Positions 24,070 to 33,167 of a DNA stretch of 64,000 nucleotides are shown here, in pieces; within the stretch, counting starts at the first letter, position 1, and every line of letters starts with the position of its first letter. The DNA is taken from positions 62,001-126,000 of the forward strand of contig NZ_JAUQSX010000013.1 of assembly GCF_030581005.1 (NCBI RefSeq), read 5' to 3'. The notes under the pieces are model-generated. The model saw only the letters and a list, made by a program, of their open reading frames with translations, was not told the DNA's origin and searched no databases. The stretch comes from Hymenobacter mellowenesis (GTDB lineage: Bacteria; Bacteroidota; Bacteroidia; Cytophagales; Hymenobacteraceae). Both the position numbers and the translations under genes were made by a program.

Positions 24070-26130
24070 GTGCCCAACCCGCTGCTCACCGTTTCCAACC
24101 TCACCATTGACTTCTCCAGCCACCGCGGCGACGTGCGGGCCGTGGACAACGTGTCGTTTGAGCTGCATCGGGGCGAAACGCTGGCCATTGTGGGCGAATC
24201 CGGCTCGGGCAAATCCGTGACGTCGCTGGCGCTGCTGGGGCTGATTCCGATGCCGCCCGGCCTCATTGCCAGCGGCCAGGCAATCTTCCAGTCCGAAAAG
24301 CTGGGCCAGACCGACCTGCTGAAACTCTCCGAAACCGACCTGCGCCAGGTGCGCGGCAACGACATCGGCATGATTTTCCAGGAGCCGATGACCTCGCTGA
24401 ACCCCGTGTACACCTGCGGCAGCCAGGTGGTAGAAGCCCTGCGCCTCCACACTGACCTCAGCGAGCAAGCCGCCAAGGCCCGCACCATCGAGCTATTCAC
24501 CGAGGCGCAGCTGCCGCGCCCCGAAGCCATTTTCGGCAGCTACCCGCACGAAATCTCGGGCGGCCAGAAGCAGCGCGTGATGATTGCCATGGCCATGGCC
24601 TGCCGCCCGGCCCTGCTCATCGCCGACGAGCCCACCACGGCCCTCGACGTGACGGTGCAGGCCCGCATGCTGCGCCTGATTGATGACCTGCGCCGCCAGC
24701 ACAACACGGCCGTCCTCTTCATCACCCACGACCTCGGCGTGGTGGCCGAAATCGCCGACCGCATTCTGGTGATGTACCGGGGCAAGGTCGTGGAACAGGG
24801 GAGGGTGCTGGATATTTTTTCAAATTCGCAACATCCGTACACAAAAGGCCTTTTGGCGTGCCGTCCGCGCCTCTCGGTGGGCAAAAAACGCCTCCCCGTG
24901 GTGGCCGATTTCATGCGGGAAGACGCCAGCGGGCAACTTTTGGCCCAGCCCGCGCCCGTACTTCCGCTGCCAGATGAGGCACTTGTGGAATCTTCGCCCG
25001 AAGTGGAGGCCCAGCAGTTACACGATAAAATCGAAACCGCCAAAACGTTCCCCGTGGAACATGGCGTTTTGGGGGATGTTCCACGGGTGGAAGCGGGCGC
25101 GGTCCCGTTCACCTCACCCCCTGACCCCCTCTCCCGCGGAGAGGGGGCACCGGCTCTGCGCGGTGATGCAGCAACCGTTTCAGAAGAAGCTTCTGCCGCT
25201 ACTGATTCTTCGGTTTCATCTTTGGCTTCTTCTCAAACTCTAACCCAGCCGTCAGGCTCCCCCTCTCCGCGGGAGAGGGGGCCGGGGGGTGAGGTGAACG
25301 GAACCGCGCCGCTCCTGGAAGTAAAAAACCTCCAGGTCTACTTCCCGCTCCGCAAGGGCTTCTTCCGCCGCGCCACCGATTACGTGCGGGCCGTAGATGA
25401 TGTCAGCTTCACGCTCTACCCCGGCGAAACCATCGGCCTCGTGGGCGAGTCCGGCTGCGGCAAGACCACGCTGGGCCGGGCGCTGCTCCGCCTCACGGAA
25501 CCAACGGCGGGCAGCATCCTGTTTGAAGGGACCGATTTGGCGAAGCTGTCGAGCGGGGACTTGCGCCGCCGTCGGCGCGATTTGCAGCTGGTGTTTCAGG
25601 ACCCTTACGCGGCTCTTAACCCGATGCTGACCGTGGGCGAGGCCATCTGGGAGCCGATGCGCGTGCACAACGTGGGCGGCACCCGCCAGCAGCAAAAGGC
25701 AAAAGTGCTGGAGTTGCTGCGCACCGTGGGGCTGCGCGACGAGCATTTCCAGCGCTACCCGCACGAGTTCAGCGGCGGGCAGCGGCAGCGCATCTGCATT
25801 GCCCGGGCGCTGGCCTTGCAGCCCAAATTGATTGTCTGCGACGAGTCGGTTTCGGCCCTCGACGTCTCGGTGCAGGCGCAGGTCCTGAACCTGCTCAACG
25901 ACCTCAAACGCGAGTTCGGCATCACTTATCTGTTCATCACGCACGACCTGTCCGTGGCCCGGTTTATGAGCGACCGGCTGCTGGTCATGCACCAGGGCCG
26001 CATCGTGGAAAGTGGCCCGGCGGCGGCCATCTATGCCGCCCCCCAACACGAATACACCCAGGGCCTGCTAGCCGCCATCCCGAAGGACAGCCTGGCCGAC
26101 ATCGAAGCCGCCGTAGCCAGCCGGGCGTAG
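24070..26130 (+). CDS. ABC transporter ATP-binding protein, two fused ATPase domains (oligopeptide/nickel Dpp-Opp type)
   Basis: 686 residues, GTG start. Domain 1 has Walker A GESGSGKS (42-49), the ABC signature SGGQKQR (about 163-169) and Walker B LLIADEPTTALD (about 182-193). Domain 2 has Walker A GESGCGKT (about 459-466), signature SGGQRQR (about 567) and Walker B LIVCDESVSALD. Both carry the C-terminal oligopeptide-transporter segment ('HPYTKGLLACRP', 'HEYTQGLLAAIP'), so this is a DppD-DppF (OppD-OppF) fusion that powers peptide uptake. No permease or binding-protein gene is adjacent. The linker (about residues 346-411) is encoded by an inverted-repeat element of family D. Confidence 0.92.
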   Translation: MPNPLLTVSNLTIDFSSHRGDVRAVDNVSFELHRGETLAIVGESGSGKSVTSLALLGLIPMPPGLIASGQAIFQSEKLGQTDLLKLSETDLRQVRGNDIGMIFQEPMTSLNPVYTCGSQVVEALRLHTDLSEQAAKARTIELFTEAQLPRPEAIFGSYPHEISGGQKQRVMIAMAMACRPALLIADEPTTALDVTVQARMLRLIDDLRRQHNTAVLFITHDLGVVAEIADRILVMYRGKVVEQGRVLDIFSNSQHPYTKGLLACRPRLSVGKKRLPVVADFMREDASGQLLAQPAPVLPLPDEALVESSPEVEAQQLHDKIETAKTFPVEHGVLGDVPRVEAGAVPFTSPPDPLSRGEGAPALRGDAATVSEEASAATDSSVSSLASSQTLTQPSGSPSPRERGPGGEVNGTAPLLEVKNLQVYFPLRKGFFRRATDYVRAVDDVSFTLYPGETIGLVGESGCGKTTLGRALLRLTEPTAGSILFEGTDLAKLSSGDLRRRRRDLQLVFQDPYAALNPMLTVGEAIWEPMRVHNVGGTRQQQKAKVLELLRTVGLRDEHFQRYPHEFSGGQRQRICIARALALQPKLIVCDESVSALDVSVQAQVLNLLNDLKREFGITYLFITHDLSVARFMSDRLLVMHQGRIVESGPAAAIYAAPQHEYTQGLLAAIPKDSLADIEAAVASRA
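25105..25301. repeat. Inverted repeat, family D, copy 1, inside a coding sequence
   Basis: Arms 25105-25150 and 25255-25301 are near-perfect complements; each holds its own CCCTCTCC-GCGG-GGAGAGGG palindrome. The element lies wholly within the ABC ATPase gene and keeps the frame open, encoding a Pro/Ser/Ala-rich linker between the two ATPase domains. The same type of sequence is intergenic at 28971-29137. Confidence 0.9.
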
Positions 26131-26137
26131 CTGGGCT

Positions 26138-26353
26138 GTAGCGTGGACTCTGCAAGTCCGCGCATCGTTGGTCGATTAGTCGTTCGCCCAGGCGCGGACT
26201 CGCAGAGTCCACGCTACAAGGTTCGCGCTACTCCGTGCTTGCCTCAATACCTTGCGCCGCCAGACGCTACTTAAGCAGCGCTGACGAAGCTCCAGATTCT
26301 GGTTGCTACTGCGTCAATCCCAACCCCGCGCGGACTCGCAGAGTCCACGCTAC
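26138..26353. repeat. Inverted repeat, family C, copy 2 plus a lone arm
   Basis: Arms 26138-26163 and 26192-26217 form an inverted pair (one mismatch, GCAAGTCC for GCGAGTCC). A third, isolated right arm is at 26328-26353. The 336-base gap 26131-26466 between the ABC gene and rnr contains these three units and no gene that I can support. Confidence 0.88.
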
Positions 26354-26466
26354 AACCTCCCGGCCCGGCCCGCGTTTCACTAAGCGGCGCGGCCCAGCCA
26401 GCCACTCATTTTTCCGCTCTCGCCGCCTGCGACCAAACCACTTTTCGGCGGCCACTTTTACCCCAA

Positions 26467-28953
26467 ATGAATACCCCCGAAAACTCCCGGGCTCCCCGCG
26501 CCAAGCGTGAAAAGCCCGAACCCGCGGCCATCACCCAAGACCAAGTCCTGCGCGTCTTCGCCGACAACCCCACCAAAGTCCTCGCCTACCGCCAACTCTC
26601 GCGCCGCCTCGGCGTCACGACCAAGGGCCAGCGCGAGGAGATTTTTGCCCACATCAAGGTGCTGCGCAAAAACGGCCTCATTACGCTGCTCCAAAACGAC
26701 GAATACCGCCTCGCCGATACCGACGCCGTAGCGGCGGCTTTGATGCCGTCCAGCGCCAAAAAATTAACCAAAAAAGGCGACTCGCCCATCGCCCCGCCCC
26801 GCAACCGTTCGGTGCAGGCCGAGTTCGGCCAGGACCCCATTGTGCACCGCCGCCGCTCGGCTGGCTTCGACTACGTGGACGGCGACGACCGCCCCGAGCG
26901 CGCCCCGTCGAACACGGTCATCGGCACCGTCGATTTGGCCACGCCCAACTTCGCCTTCGTGGTGCCGGAGGGCACGGGCGAGCACGACGACATCCGCGTG
27001 TTCACCGACCAGCTCAAGTTTGCCCTGCAGGGCGACGTGGTGCGGGTGCGCCTGCGCAGCGGCTCGCGCGACGGCCGGCCGATGGGCGACGTGGTGGAAG
27101 TCCTCAAGCGGGTGCGCCCCGAAATCGTGGGCCGCATCCAGATTCAGGGCACACTCGGCTTCGTGAAGCCGGATAACCGCAAGGTGTATTTCGACGTGTT
27201 TGTGCCGCCGCATTTGCTGCACGAATCGCGCAACGGCGACAAGGTGCTAGTCCGCATCAACGAGTTTCCGGAGGACAGCAGCCGGCAGCCGGTGGGCGAG
27301 GTCATCCGCAACTTCGGCGCGGCCGGCGGCAACGAGGCCGAGATAAACGCCATCATGGCCGAGTTCGGTTTGCCCTTCGAATTCCCCTCGGAAGTGGAGG
27401 AGGAATCGGAAGGCATTAGCGAGGTTATCGAGCAGGATGAAATTGCCCGCCGCCGCGACTTCCGCGCCATCACCACCTTCACCATCGACCCCGCCGATGC
27501 CAAGGATTTCGACGATGCCCTGAGTATTCAGAAGCTGGAAAACGGCCACTGGGAAATCGGTGTGCACATCGCCGACGTCACCCATTACGTGCGCCCCGGC
27601 ACCGAGCTGGAGCGCGAGGGCAAGCACCGCGCCACCTCGGTTTACCTGGTCGACCGCGTGATTCCGATGCTGCCCGAGCGCCTCTCCAACGGCCTCTGCT
27701 CGCTGCGCCCGCACGAGGACAAGCTGACTTTTTCGGCCGTGTTCGAGCTCGATGAAAACGGCAAGCTCTACGAGTCGTGGTTCGGCAAAACCATCATTCA
27801 CTCCGACCGCCGCTTCAGCTACGAGGAGGCCCAGGAGCGCATCGAAAGCAAGGAGGGCGAGTACGCCGAGGAGATAAATCTGATGAACGACATGGCGCAT
27901 AAGCTGTGTGCGCTGCGCTTCAAGCAGGGCGCCATCACCTTCGAAACCCAGGAAGTGAAGTTCCGGCTCGACGAGCACGGCAAGCCGCTCGGCGTGTATG
28001 TGAAGGAGCGGAAGGACGCCCACAAGATGATTGAGGAGTTCATGCTGCTGGCCAACCGCAAGGTGGCCGAGTTCGTGTTCAACCTCAAAAAGACCAAGCC
28101 GCGCTTCACCATGGTGTACCGCACCCACGACGCGCCCGAGCCCGAACGCCTCCAGACCTTCGCCCTCTTCGCCCAGAAATTCGGCTACAAGCTCAAGCTC
28201 GAAAACCCGAAAAAAATCAGCACCGAGCTCAACAACCTTAGCTCCGAGGTGATGGGCAAGCCCGAGCAAAACGTGCTGCAGGGCCTGGCCATTCGCACCA
28301 TGAGCAAGGCCATCTACACCACCGAGCCGCTCGGCCACTTCGGCCTGGCCTTCGACCACTACTCTCATTTCACCTCGCCCATCCGTCGCTACCCCGATAT
28401 GATGGCCCACCGCCTGCTGGAGCACTACCTGCTCGGCGGCAAGAACGTGGCCGTCGAGCCTGTGGAGGAAGAGTGCAAGCACTCCTCGGCCCGCGAGAAA
28501 CTGGCGGCCAACGCCGAGCGCGCCAGCATTAAGTTCAAGCAGGTCGAGTTCATGGCCGATGAAATCGGCAACACCTTCAAGGGCGTGGTATCGGGCCTGA
28601 CGGAGCGCGGCATGTATATCGAAATCGAGGAGAACAAGTGCGAGGGCATGGTCCGCATCAGCGACATCCCCGGCGACGAGTACGAGCTCGACAAGGACAA
28701 CTACCGCATCGTGGGCCGCCGCAACAAGCGCATCATCCAGTTCGGCGACGAGATGATGGTAGTTGTAAAATCCGCCAACCTCCTCGACCGCACCATCGAC
28801 TTCGAGCTGGTGGACGACCGTCCCGACCATGTGAAAAAGCGCGAAGCCGACGAGCGCAAGCAGCGCAACAGCGAGCCCCGCGGCTACCGCGACCACAGTA
28901 GCGGTGGGAAGGGTGGAAGTAAGGGTGGGTTTAAGGGTAACAAGCGCCGCTAG
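26467..28953 (+). CDS. rnr: Ribonuclease R
   Basis: 828 residues. An N-terminal winged-helix-like segment (about 19-80) is followed by cold-shock OB folds. The RNB catalytic domain carries the metal-binding cluster 'TIDPADAKDFDDAL' (about 340-353), and a C-terminal S1 domain starts 'GNTFKGVVSGLTERGMYIEI'. The tail is basic and Gly/Lys-rich. It is a processive 3'-5' exoribonuclease that can degrade structured RNA, and acts in mRNA decay and rRNA quality control. ATG 26467 starts a Pro/Ala/Arg-rich head of about 20 residues before the first domain, normal for Bacteroidota RNase R. Confidence 0.96.
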   Translation: MNTPENSRAPRAKREKPEPAAITQDQVLRVFADNPTKVLAYRQLSRRLGVTTKGQREEIFAHIKVLRKNGLITLLQNDEYRLADTDAVAAALMPSSAKKLTKKGDSPIAPPRNRSVQAEFGQDPIVHRRRSAGFDYVDGDDRPERAPSNTVIGTVDLATPNFAFVVPEGTGEHDDIRVFTDQLKFALQGDVVRVRLRSGSRDGRPMGDVVEVLKRVRPEIVGRIQIQGTLGFVKPDNRKVYFDVFVPPHLLHESRNGDKVLVRINEFPEDSSRQPVGEVIRNFGAAGGNEAEINAIMAEFGLPFEFPSEVEEESEGISEVIEQDEIARRRDFRAITTFTIDPADAKDFDDALSIQKLENGHWEIGVHIADVTHYVRPGTELEREGKHRATSVYLVDRVIPMLPERLSNGLCSLRPHEDKLTFSAVFELDENGKLYESWFGKTIIHSDRRFSYEEAQERIESKEGEYAEEINLMNDMAHKLCALRFKQGAITFETQEVKFRLDEHGKPLGVYVKERKDAHKMIEEFMLLANRKVAEFVFNLKKTKPRFTMVYRTHDAPEPERLQTFALFAQKFGYKLKLENPKKISTELNNLSSEVMGKPEQNVLQGLAIRTMSKAIYTTEPLGHFGLAFDHYSHFTSPIRRYPDMMAHRLLEHYLLGGKNVAVEPVEEECKHSSAREKLAANAERASIKFKQVEFMADEIGNTFKGVVSGLTERGMYIEIEENKCEGMVRISDIPGDEYELDKDNYRIVGRRNKRIIQFGDEMMVVVKSANLLDRTIDFELVDDRPDHVKKREADERKQRNSEPRGYRDHSSGGKGGSKGGFKGNKRR

Positions 28954-28970
28954 GCGAACCCTGACGCCGG

Positions 28971-29137
28971 AACCTCACCCCCGGCCCCTCTCCAAAAGAG
29001 AGGGGAGCCTGACGATAACAGAAGCCCTGACTCAGCCAGAGTCAGGGCTTTTTTGTTGATACCGTCAACACTCAACTTACCCTTATAAGCGCCGCCCTGG
29101 CTCCCCTCTCTTTTGGAGAGGGGCCGGGGGTGAGGTT
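28971..29137. repeat. Inverted repeat, family D, copy 2
   Basis: Arms 28971-29009 and 29099-29137 are a perfect or near-perfect inverted pair (CCTCACCCCCGGCCCCTCTC outer part with a CAAAAG centre in each arm). The rnr terminator lies between the two arms. Confidence 0.9.
29022..29054 (+). terminator. Terminator of rnr
   Basis: AAGCCCTGACTC (29022-29033) pairs with GAGTCAGGGCTT (29039-29050) over a 5-base loop, followed by a run of T to 29054. It is nested inside repeat D copy 2. Confidence 0.88.
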
Positions 29138-29166
29138 ACCCGCGCCTGCCGTTCTTTGCACCACCT

Positions 29167-30138
29167 ATGACCCCAGCCGACTTCCCCGCTAACATCACCG
29201 CCGCCCTCGCCCAACTCGATTACGGCCAAGCCCCCGACACCCTCTACGCCCCCATCCGTTACATCATGGGCCTCGGTGGCAAGCGCATCCGCCCGCTGCT
29301 CACGCTGCTCGGCGCCCACCTCTTCACCGACGACCTCAGCGGCATCCTCAAACCCGCACTGGCCACCGAAGTCTTCCATAACTTCACCCTTCTCCACGAC
29401 GACCTGATGGACCAGGCCCCCCTGCGCCGCGGCCAGGCCACCGTGCACGAAAAGTGGAACCCCAACGTCGCCATTCTCTCCGGCGACGTGATGCTGGTGC
29501 GGGCCTACGAGCTGTTCCTGGAAGTGCCGCCGGCGCTGCTCCCACGCATCCTCGCCCGCTTCAGCCAGACGGCCGCCGAGGTCTGCGAAGGCCAGCAGTG
29601 GGACATGAATTTCGAAACAGAGCCCCAGGTCAGCATCGCCCAGTATCTGGATATGATTCGCCTGAAAACGGCCGTCCTCCTCGGCTTCTGCCTGGAGTTG
29701 GGCGCCCGCCTGGCCGGCGCTTCGGAAGAGGACTCCGAGCACCTCCGCCAGTTCGGTACCGATATCGGCCTGGCCTTCCAGCTGCGCGACGACCTGCTCG
29801 ACGTCTACGGCGACGCCGCCACCTTCGGCAAGCGCGTGGGCGGCGACATCATTTCCGACAAGAAAACCTTCCTCCTGCTCTCCGCCCAGGCTCAGGCCAG
29901 CCCCGCCCAGAAAGCCACCCTAGCCCAGCACATCGGCCAACCCGTCGCCGATGCCGAAGCCAAAGTAGCCGCCGTGCGTGCCATCTACGACGAGCTCGAA
30001 ATCCGCCCCCAGACGGAAGCTCTCATCAACTCCTACTTCCAGGATGCCCTCCAGCACCTGGAGCGCGTAGCGGTGCCCGCAGCCCGCAAAGAACCCCTTC
30101 ATCGCCTCGCGCTCCAGCTCATGGACCGCGAAAACTAA
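29167..30138 (+). CDS. Polyprenyl (trans-isoprenyl) diphosphate synthase
   Basis: 323 residues. It has the two aspartate-rich motifs of trans-prenyl synthases: DDLMD at 78-82 and DDLLD at about 212-216. The family blocks 'GGKRIRPLLTLL' (37-48) and 'LLHDDLMDQAPLRRGQATVH' are present. It condenses isopentenyl diphosphate onto an allylic diphosphate to make a long chain, most likely the side chain of menaquinone. Residues before the first DDxxD include bulky Phe, but chain length cannot be called safely. The stop is followed 6 bases later by the rhomboid gene, so the two are probably co-transcribed. Confidence 0.92.
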   Translation: MTPADFPANITAALAQLDYGQAPDTLYAPIRYIMGLGGKRIRPLLTLLGAHLFTDDLSGILKPALATEVFHNFTLLHDDLMDQAPLRRGQATVHEKWNPNVAILSGDVMLVRAYELFLEVPPALLPRILARFSQTAAEVCEGQQWDMNFETEPQVSIAQYLDMIRLKTAVLLGFCLELGARLAGASEEDSEHLRQFGTDIGLAFQLRDDLLDVYGDAATFGKRVGGDIISDKKTFLLLSAQAQASPAQKATLAQHIGQPVADAEAKVAAVRAIYDELEIRPQTEALINSYFQDALQHLERVAVPAARKEPLHRLALQLMDREN

Positions 30139-30144
30139 CCGCCT

Positions 30145-30795
30145 GTGCTCAATCCCATCTATATTCTCATTGGTCTCACGGTCGTCATTTCCATCTATGC
30201 TTGGTCGAAACAAGAGCTGATGGATTCCTGGATAATGCAGCCCTACCTGATGGCCCGTTCATCAGGCCAATGGTACCGCCTGCTCACCTCTGGCTTCCTG
30301 CACGCTGACTGGGCACACCTTCTGTTCAACATGTTTGCCTTCTACTCCTTCGGCCCGGTGGTGCTCGAGGCGTTGGTCGAAGGTTATGGCCAACTGCCCG
30401 GTATAGGCCTGTTTCTGGTGCTCTACCTCGGCGGTATTATCCTCTCCGATTTGCCCTCCTACTTCCAGCACCGCGACGACCGGGGTTACCGCAGCCTTGG
30501 GGCCTCGGGAGGCGTGGCATCGGTCTTGTTTGCTAGCATCCTGCTATTCCCGGTCAACACCAATGGCGGTGGCATCATCATCTTCCCCATTCCCTTTCCT
30601 ATTCAGCCGTTCCTGTTTGGCTTCCTCTACCTCGTCTATTCCTACTACATGGCCCGCCGCCGGGCCGACAACGTGAACCACGACGCTCACTTCTACGGTG
30701 CGCTCTACGGCGTCGTGCTGCTCCTTGTCCTGATGCCGGCTGCCGGACCCGCCTTCATCGAACAAATTAGCCTGTTTATTAAGTCAAAATTCTGA
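30145..30795 (+). CDS. Rhomboid family intramembrane serine protease
   Basis: 216 residues with about six hydrophobic segments. The catalytic serine is Ser121 in GASGG. The partner His is His182 in the last helix region ('NHDAHFYGALYG'), and 'HADWAHLLFNM' (53-63) matches the conserved loop and helix 2. The protein cleaves membrane proteins within or near the bilayer. GTG 30145 is used because it lies 6 bases after the upstream stop and gives a full first helix. Substrate unknown. Confidence 0.92.
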   Translation: MLNPIYILIGLTVVISIYAWSKQELMDSWIMQPYLMARSSGQWYRLLTSGFLHADWAHLLFNMFAFYSFGPVVLEALVEGYGQLPGIGLFLVLYLGGIILSDLPSYFQHRDDRGYRSLGASGGVASVLFASILLFPVNTNGGGIIIFPIPFPIQPFLFGFLYLVYSYYMARRRADNVNHDAHFYGALYGVVLLLVLMPAAGPAFIEQISLFIKSKF

Positions 30796-30896
30796 TTATC
30801 AACAAATTGTATTTAAAAATCTGACTTTTTATATCTATTTGAAGAGCATTCCGTAATGATGGGCAAGTACATTCTTTCACTTTCCCTTCTTTCACA

Positions 30897-31169
30897 ATGA
30901 ACACCCTTCGCCACTTCGCTTCCCGCCTGCCTCTCACGGCAATGTTGCTTCCCCTGATGTTGCTGGCCACTTCCTGCAGTCGCTACAACGACAACGGCAG
31001 CCTCTCCATTGCCGGTGTCATCTACCTCATTCTTGCCATCGCGGCCGTCATCAGCCTGTTGAAGCAGGACTGGGATTTAGGCAAAAAACTTATCTGGGGG
31101 GTTATTATTTGGGTTGCCCCCATACTCGGCTCAATCATCTACTTCCTGTTTTCGGGGCGTAAATCGTAG
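30897..31169 (+). CDS. PLDc_N-domain small membrane lipoprotein-like protein
   Basis: 90 residues. It starts with a signal sequence ending in a possible lipobox (LLATSC, Cys27). Then come two hydrophobic segments with the PLDc_N pattern: 'YLILAIAAVISLLKQDWDLGKKLIWGVII' and 'WVAPILGSIIYFLFSGRK'. This short domain is found at the N-terminus of cardiolipin synthases but is also common as a stand-alone small membrane protein in Bacteroidota; no phospholipase domain follows here. Preceded by an AT-rich 101-base gap. Confidence 0.8.
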   Translation: MNTLRHFASRLPLTAMLLPLMLLATSCSRYNDNGSLSIAGVIYLILAIAAVISLLKQDWDLGKKLIWGVIIWVAPILGSIIYFLFSGRKS

Positions 31170-31191
31170 CCGTTTTCGATTTCATTTAAAT

Positions 31192-31225
31192 AAAAAAGCC
31201 CCGACCATCTGGCCGGGGCTTTTTT
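31192..31225. terminator. Bidirectional terminator
   Basis: AAAAAAGCCCCG (31192-31203) pairs with CGGGGCTTTTTT (31214-31225). It sits between convergent genes. Confidence 0.9.
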
Positions 31226-31276
31226 ATTTGAGTATTGCGGTTTCGCCAGTGATTGGTGCTAATGCCACGAAGTTAT

Positions 31277-31900
31277 TTACTGGTTAAGCAGCCGCTTTTT
31301 TTCCAGCCGTGCCACGCCCCGCAGCAACTCGCCGCTGTTCGTAATCTGCGTCATTTGCCAATGGTCGCCCTGGCGGCGCATCTTCACTTCTACCACCATC
31401 GTGGTGTCATACTTAGGCTGGGTCACCTCAAGCCCCACGAAGGCGTTGTCGCCCTCCTCGCGGGTGTACTTGATACCTTTAAATTCACTTTCCGGGCTCA
31501 CCACTCGTCCCGCCAGTCCCGTCAGCGAGATGTTCACCAAACGCTTCGGCGCCGCCGCCGCCGCCGCTTCCAGCGAACCCGTTTCGACGTAGCGCTGCAC
31601 CTCCTGATGGGCTGCCTTGGCCAGCGCCGGCTTCAGCATACGCAGGGCGCCGCCCATCATTAAACTGCCACCAGGAAGCAGCGACGTCAACGCCGAGCCT
31701 TGCTGTGCTACGTCATCCACCAGATGGCTGGTCACGCTGCTCACATCCACATACTTTTCGAAAGCCGCCATGTCATGGCTTTGCACCGCCGCCGCTGCCG
31801 AAACCAGCGCGCCCTTGGGGCCATTCTTTAAGCTTTGGAAGTAATAATATCCTCCCCCTACCAAGGCTAATAGCAATACGAGAATTAACAGTCTTTTCAT
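31277..31900 (-). CDS. DUF2939-type membrane-anchored protein
   Basis: 207 residues from ATG 31900. It begins 'MKRLLILVLLLALVGGGYYY', a single N-terminal membrane anchor or uncleaved signal, followed by a soluble domain. The segment 'ALVSAAAAVQSHDMAAFEKYVDVSSV' and the 'GLAGRVV...GIKYTREEGDNAFVGLEV' part match the DUF2939 layout. Probably periplasmic. The frame upstream to 31942 lacks a better signal. Function unknown. Confidence 0.8.
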   Translation of the reverse strand: MKRLLILVLLLALVGGGYYYFQSLKNGPKGALVSAAAAVQSHDMAAFEKYVDVSSVTSHLVDDVAQQGSALTSLLPGGSLMMGGALRMLKPALAKAAHQEVQRYVETGSLEAAAAAAPKRLVNISLTGLAGRVVSPESEFKGIKYTREEGDNAFVGLEVTQPKYDTTMVVEVKMRRQGDHWQMTQITNSGELLRGVARLEKKRLLNQ

Positions 31901-32057
31901 GTAAGCTTCGCTGTGAATGATGAGCTGCAAAAATACCCGCATTTCACGGCTTTGCGACGAGTAACGTATCCATCAGCATCCATTCCTCATTCTTTACTGT
32001 GGGCTTTACCTCGCGCTTAACCCATACGACACTTCACTTCCCTCCATCATCGTACCC

Positions 32058-32909
32058 ATGCCTGCGCCCCAAACATCCGAAATACACGGTCACCGTGGTT
32101 GTCGTGGCCTTCGTCCCGAGAACACACTGCCCGCGTTCCTACATGCCCTTCAACTCGGCGTTGACGTCATTGAAATGGATGTCGTTATCTCGGCCGACCA
32201 CCAAGTAGTGGTTTCCCACGAGCCTTGGTTCAATCCGCTCATTTGCCTCGACCCCGCTGGCCATCCCATTGCATCCGGTAGCGCCCGGCTGCACAATCTT
32301 TTCGAACTCGATTACGCTTTCATTCGCCAATTCGATTGCGGCTCCCGGGTCCATCCCGGCTTCCCTACACAGGTATCGCAGCCTTGCTACAAGCCCTTGT
32401 TACGGGAGGTCCTCAGCTTCATCGAAGCTGCTGCGGTGCGGTTGCCCCGTTCACCCGTTGGCTATTCTATCGAGATAAAAAGCAGCCCCGACGGCGACAA
32501 TATCTTCCATCCATCTCCCGATATTTTTCTGTCGCTTGTGCTGGCCGAGCTCACCGCCGCCGGGGTAGTTTCCCGGACCACCCTACTTTGTTTCGACCCA
32601 CGAATTCTTCGGCTGGCTCACCAACAACACCCAAACTTAGCAACCTGCCTCCTTGTCGAAGACCAGCGCCCCTGGTCTACTAGTCTTAACGAGCTTGGTT
32701 TCTTGCCTACCACCTTCGGTCCGGATTTCACCACTGTCACAGCAGAAGCTGTTCAGATGTTACGCAAGGATTTCCCCGGCCTTCGCCTTGTGCCATGGAC
32801 AGTGAACGAGGTTGCCGACATGCACTTGATGTTCGAACTCCGAGTTGATGGAATAACCACAGACTATCCTGACCGCGGAATCCATCTGTTTGCCGCTACA
32901 ACAGTATAA
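32058..32909 (+). CDS. Glycerophosphodiester phosphodiesterase
   Basis: 283 residues with the GDPD fold signature: 'GHRGCRGLRPENTLPAFLHAL' near the N-terminus, holding the catalytic His-Arg and the Glu-Asn pair, then 'GVDVIEMDVVIS' and 'VVSHEP'. C-terminal 'VPWTVNEVADMHLMFELRVD' and 'GITTDYPDR' are typical. It hydrolyses glycerophosphodiesters to glycerol-3-phosphate and an alcohol. No signal peptide, so probably cytoplasmic. No neighbours in the same pathway. Confidence 0.93.
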   Translation: MPAPQTSEIHGHRGCRGLRPENTLPAFLHALQLGVDVIEMDVVISADHQVVVSHEPWFNPLICLDPAGHPIASGSARLHNLFELDYAFIRQFDCGSRVHPGFPTQVSQPCYKPLLREVLSFIEAAAVRLPRSPVGYSIEIKSSPDGDNIFHPSPDIFLSLVLAELTAAGVVSRTTLLCFDPRILRLAHQQHPNLATCLLVEDQRPWSTSLNELGFLPTTFGPDFTTVTAEAVQMLRKDFPGLRLVPWTVNEVADMHLMFELRVDGITTDYPDRGIHLFAATTV

Positions 32910-32986
32910 AAGGCGCTCCTCCTACACATCTAAGGGATTATACGAACTGTCAGCCCGTGTACGCCAAAACATGCATTTGTAAACAA

Positions 32987-33092
32987 TGTTACAACATAAC
33001 ATGTTGTGTAACGCTTTGCTTGTATAGTGTAATTACTGTTACAGTGCGTTAAATGTATCATAATTTCATTTTATGTACAGTTACAATGTAAT
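32987..33092. promoter_or_regulatory. TGTTACA/TGTAACA motif cluster upstream of the HTH gene
   Basis: TGTTACA occurs at 32987-32993 and 33037-33043. Related halves are TGTAAC at 33007-33012, GTTACA at 33080-33085 and TGTAAT at 33087-33092. The span 32987-33012 is an imperfect dyad. More copies lie inside the following gene (33383, 33407, 33431). The cluster is a plausible operator for the adjacent helix-turn-helix protein. The whole gap 32910-33167 is unusually AT-rich. Confidence 0.55.
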
Positions 33093-33109
33093 CTTATTGT
33101 TCGAACAAG

Positions 33110-33141
33110 TTTGTTTAATTCGAATACATATTACATATTTG
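33110..33141 (+). promoter_or_regulatory. Promoter of the HTH gene
   Basis: TTTG (33110-33113), 20 bases, then CATATTTG (33134-33141). This is the TTTG-N19/20-TAnnTTTG pattern with one mismatch in the -7 box, 26 bases before the ATG at 33168. Confidence 0.5.
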
Positions 33142-33167
33142 CACAAGCGTTACGCAACTACCTAAAT

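Noticed and set aside
25070..25095. TGTTCCACGGG sequence inside the ABC gene as a parS site
   Set aside because: Matches only the left half of parS; the right half differs in several positions.
26287..26302. Sequence similar to the 3' end of lspA copy 1 (AGCTCCAGATTC)
   Set aside because: Only about 15 bases match, and the lspA end is itself conserved in copy 2 as protein, so a shared repeat is not supported.
27247..28896. Long antisense frame over rnr
   Set aside because: Shadow of RNase R; no promoter and a composition typical of reverse-strand high-GC codons.
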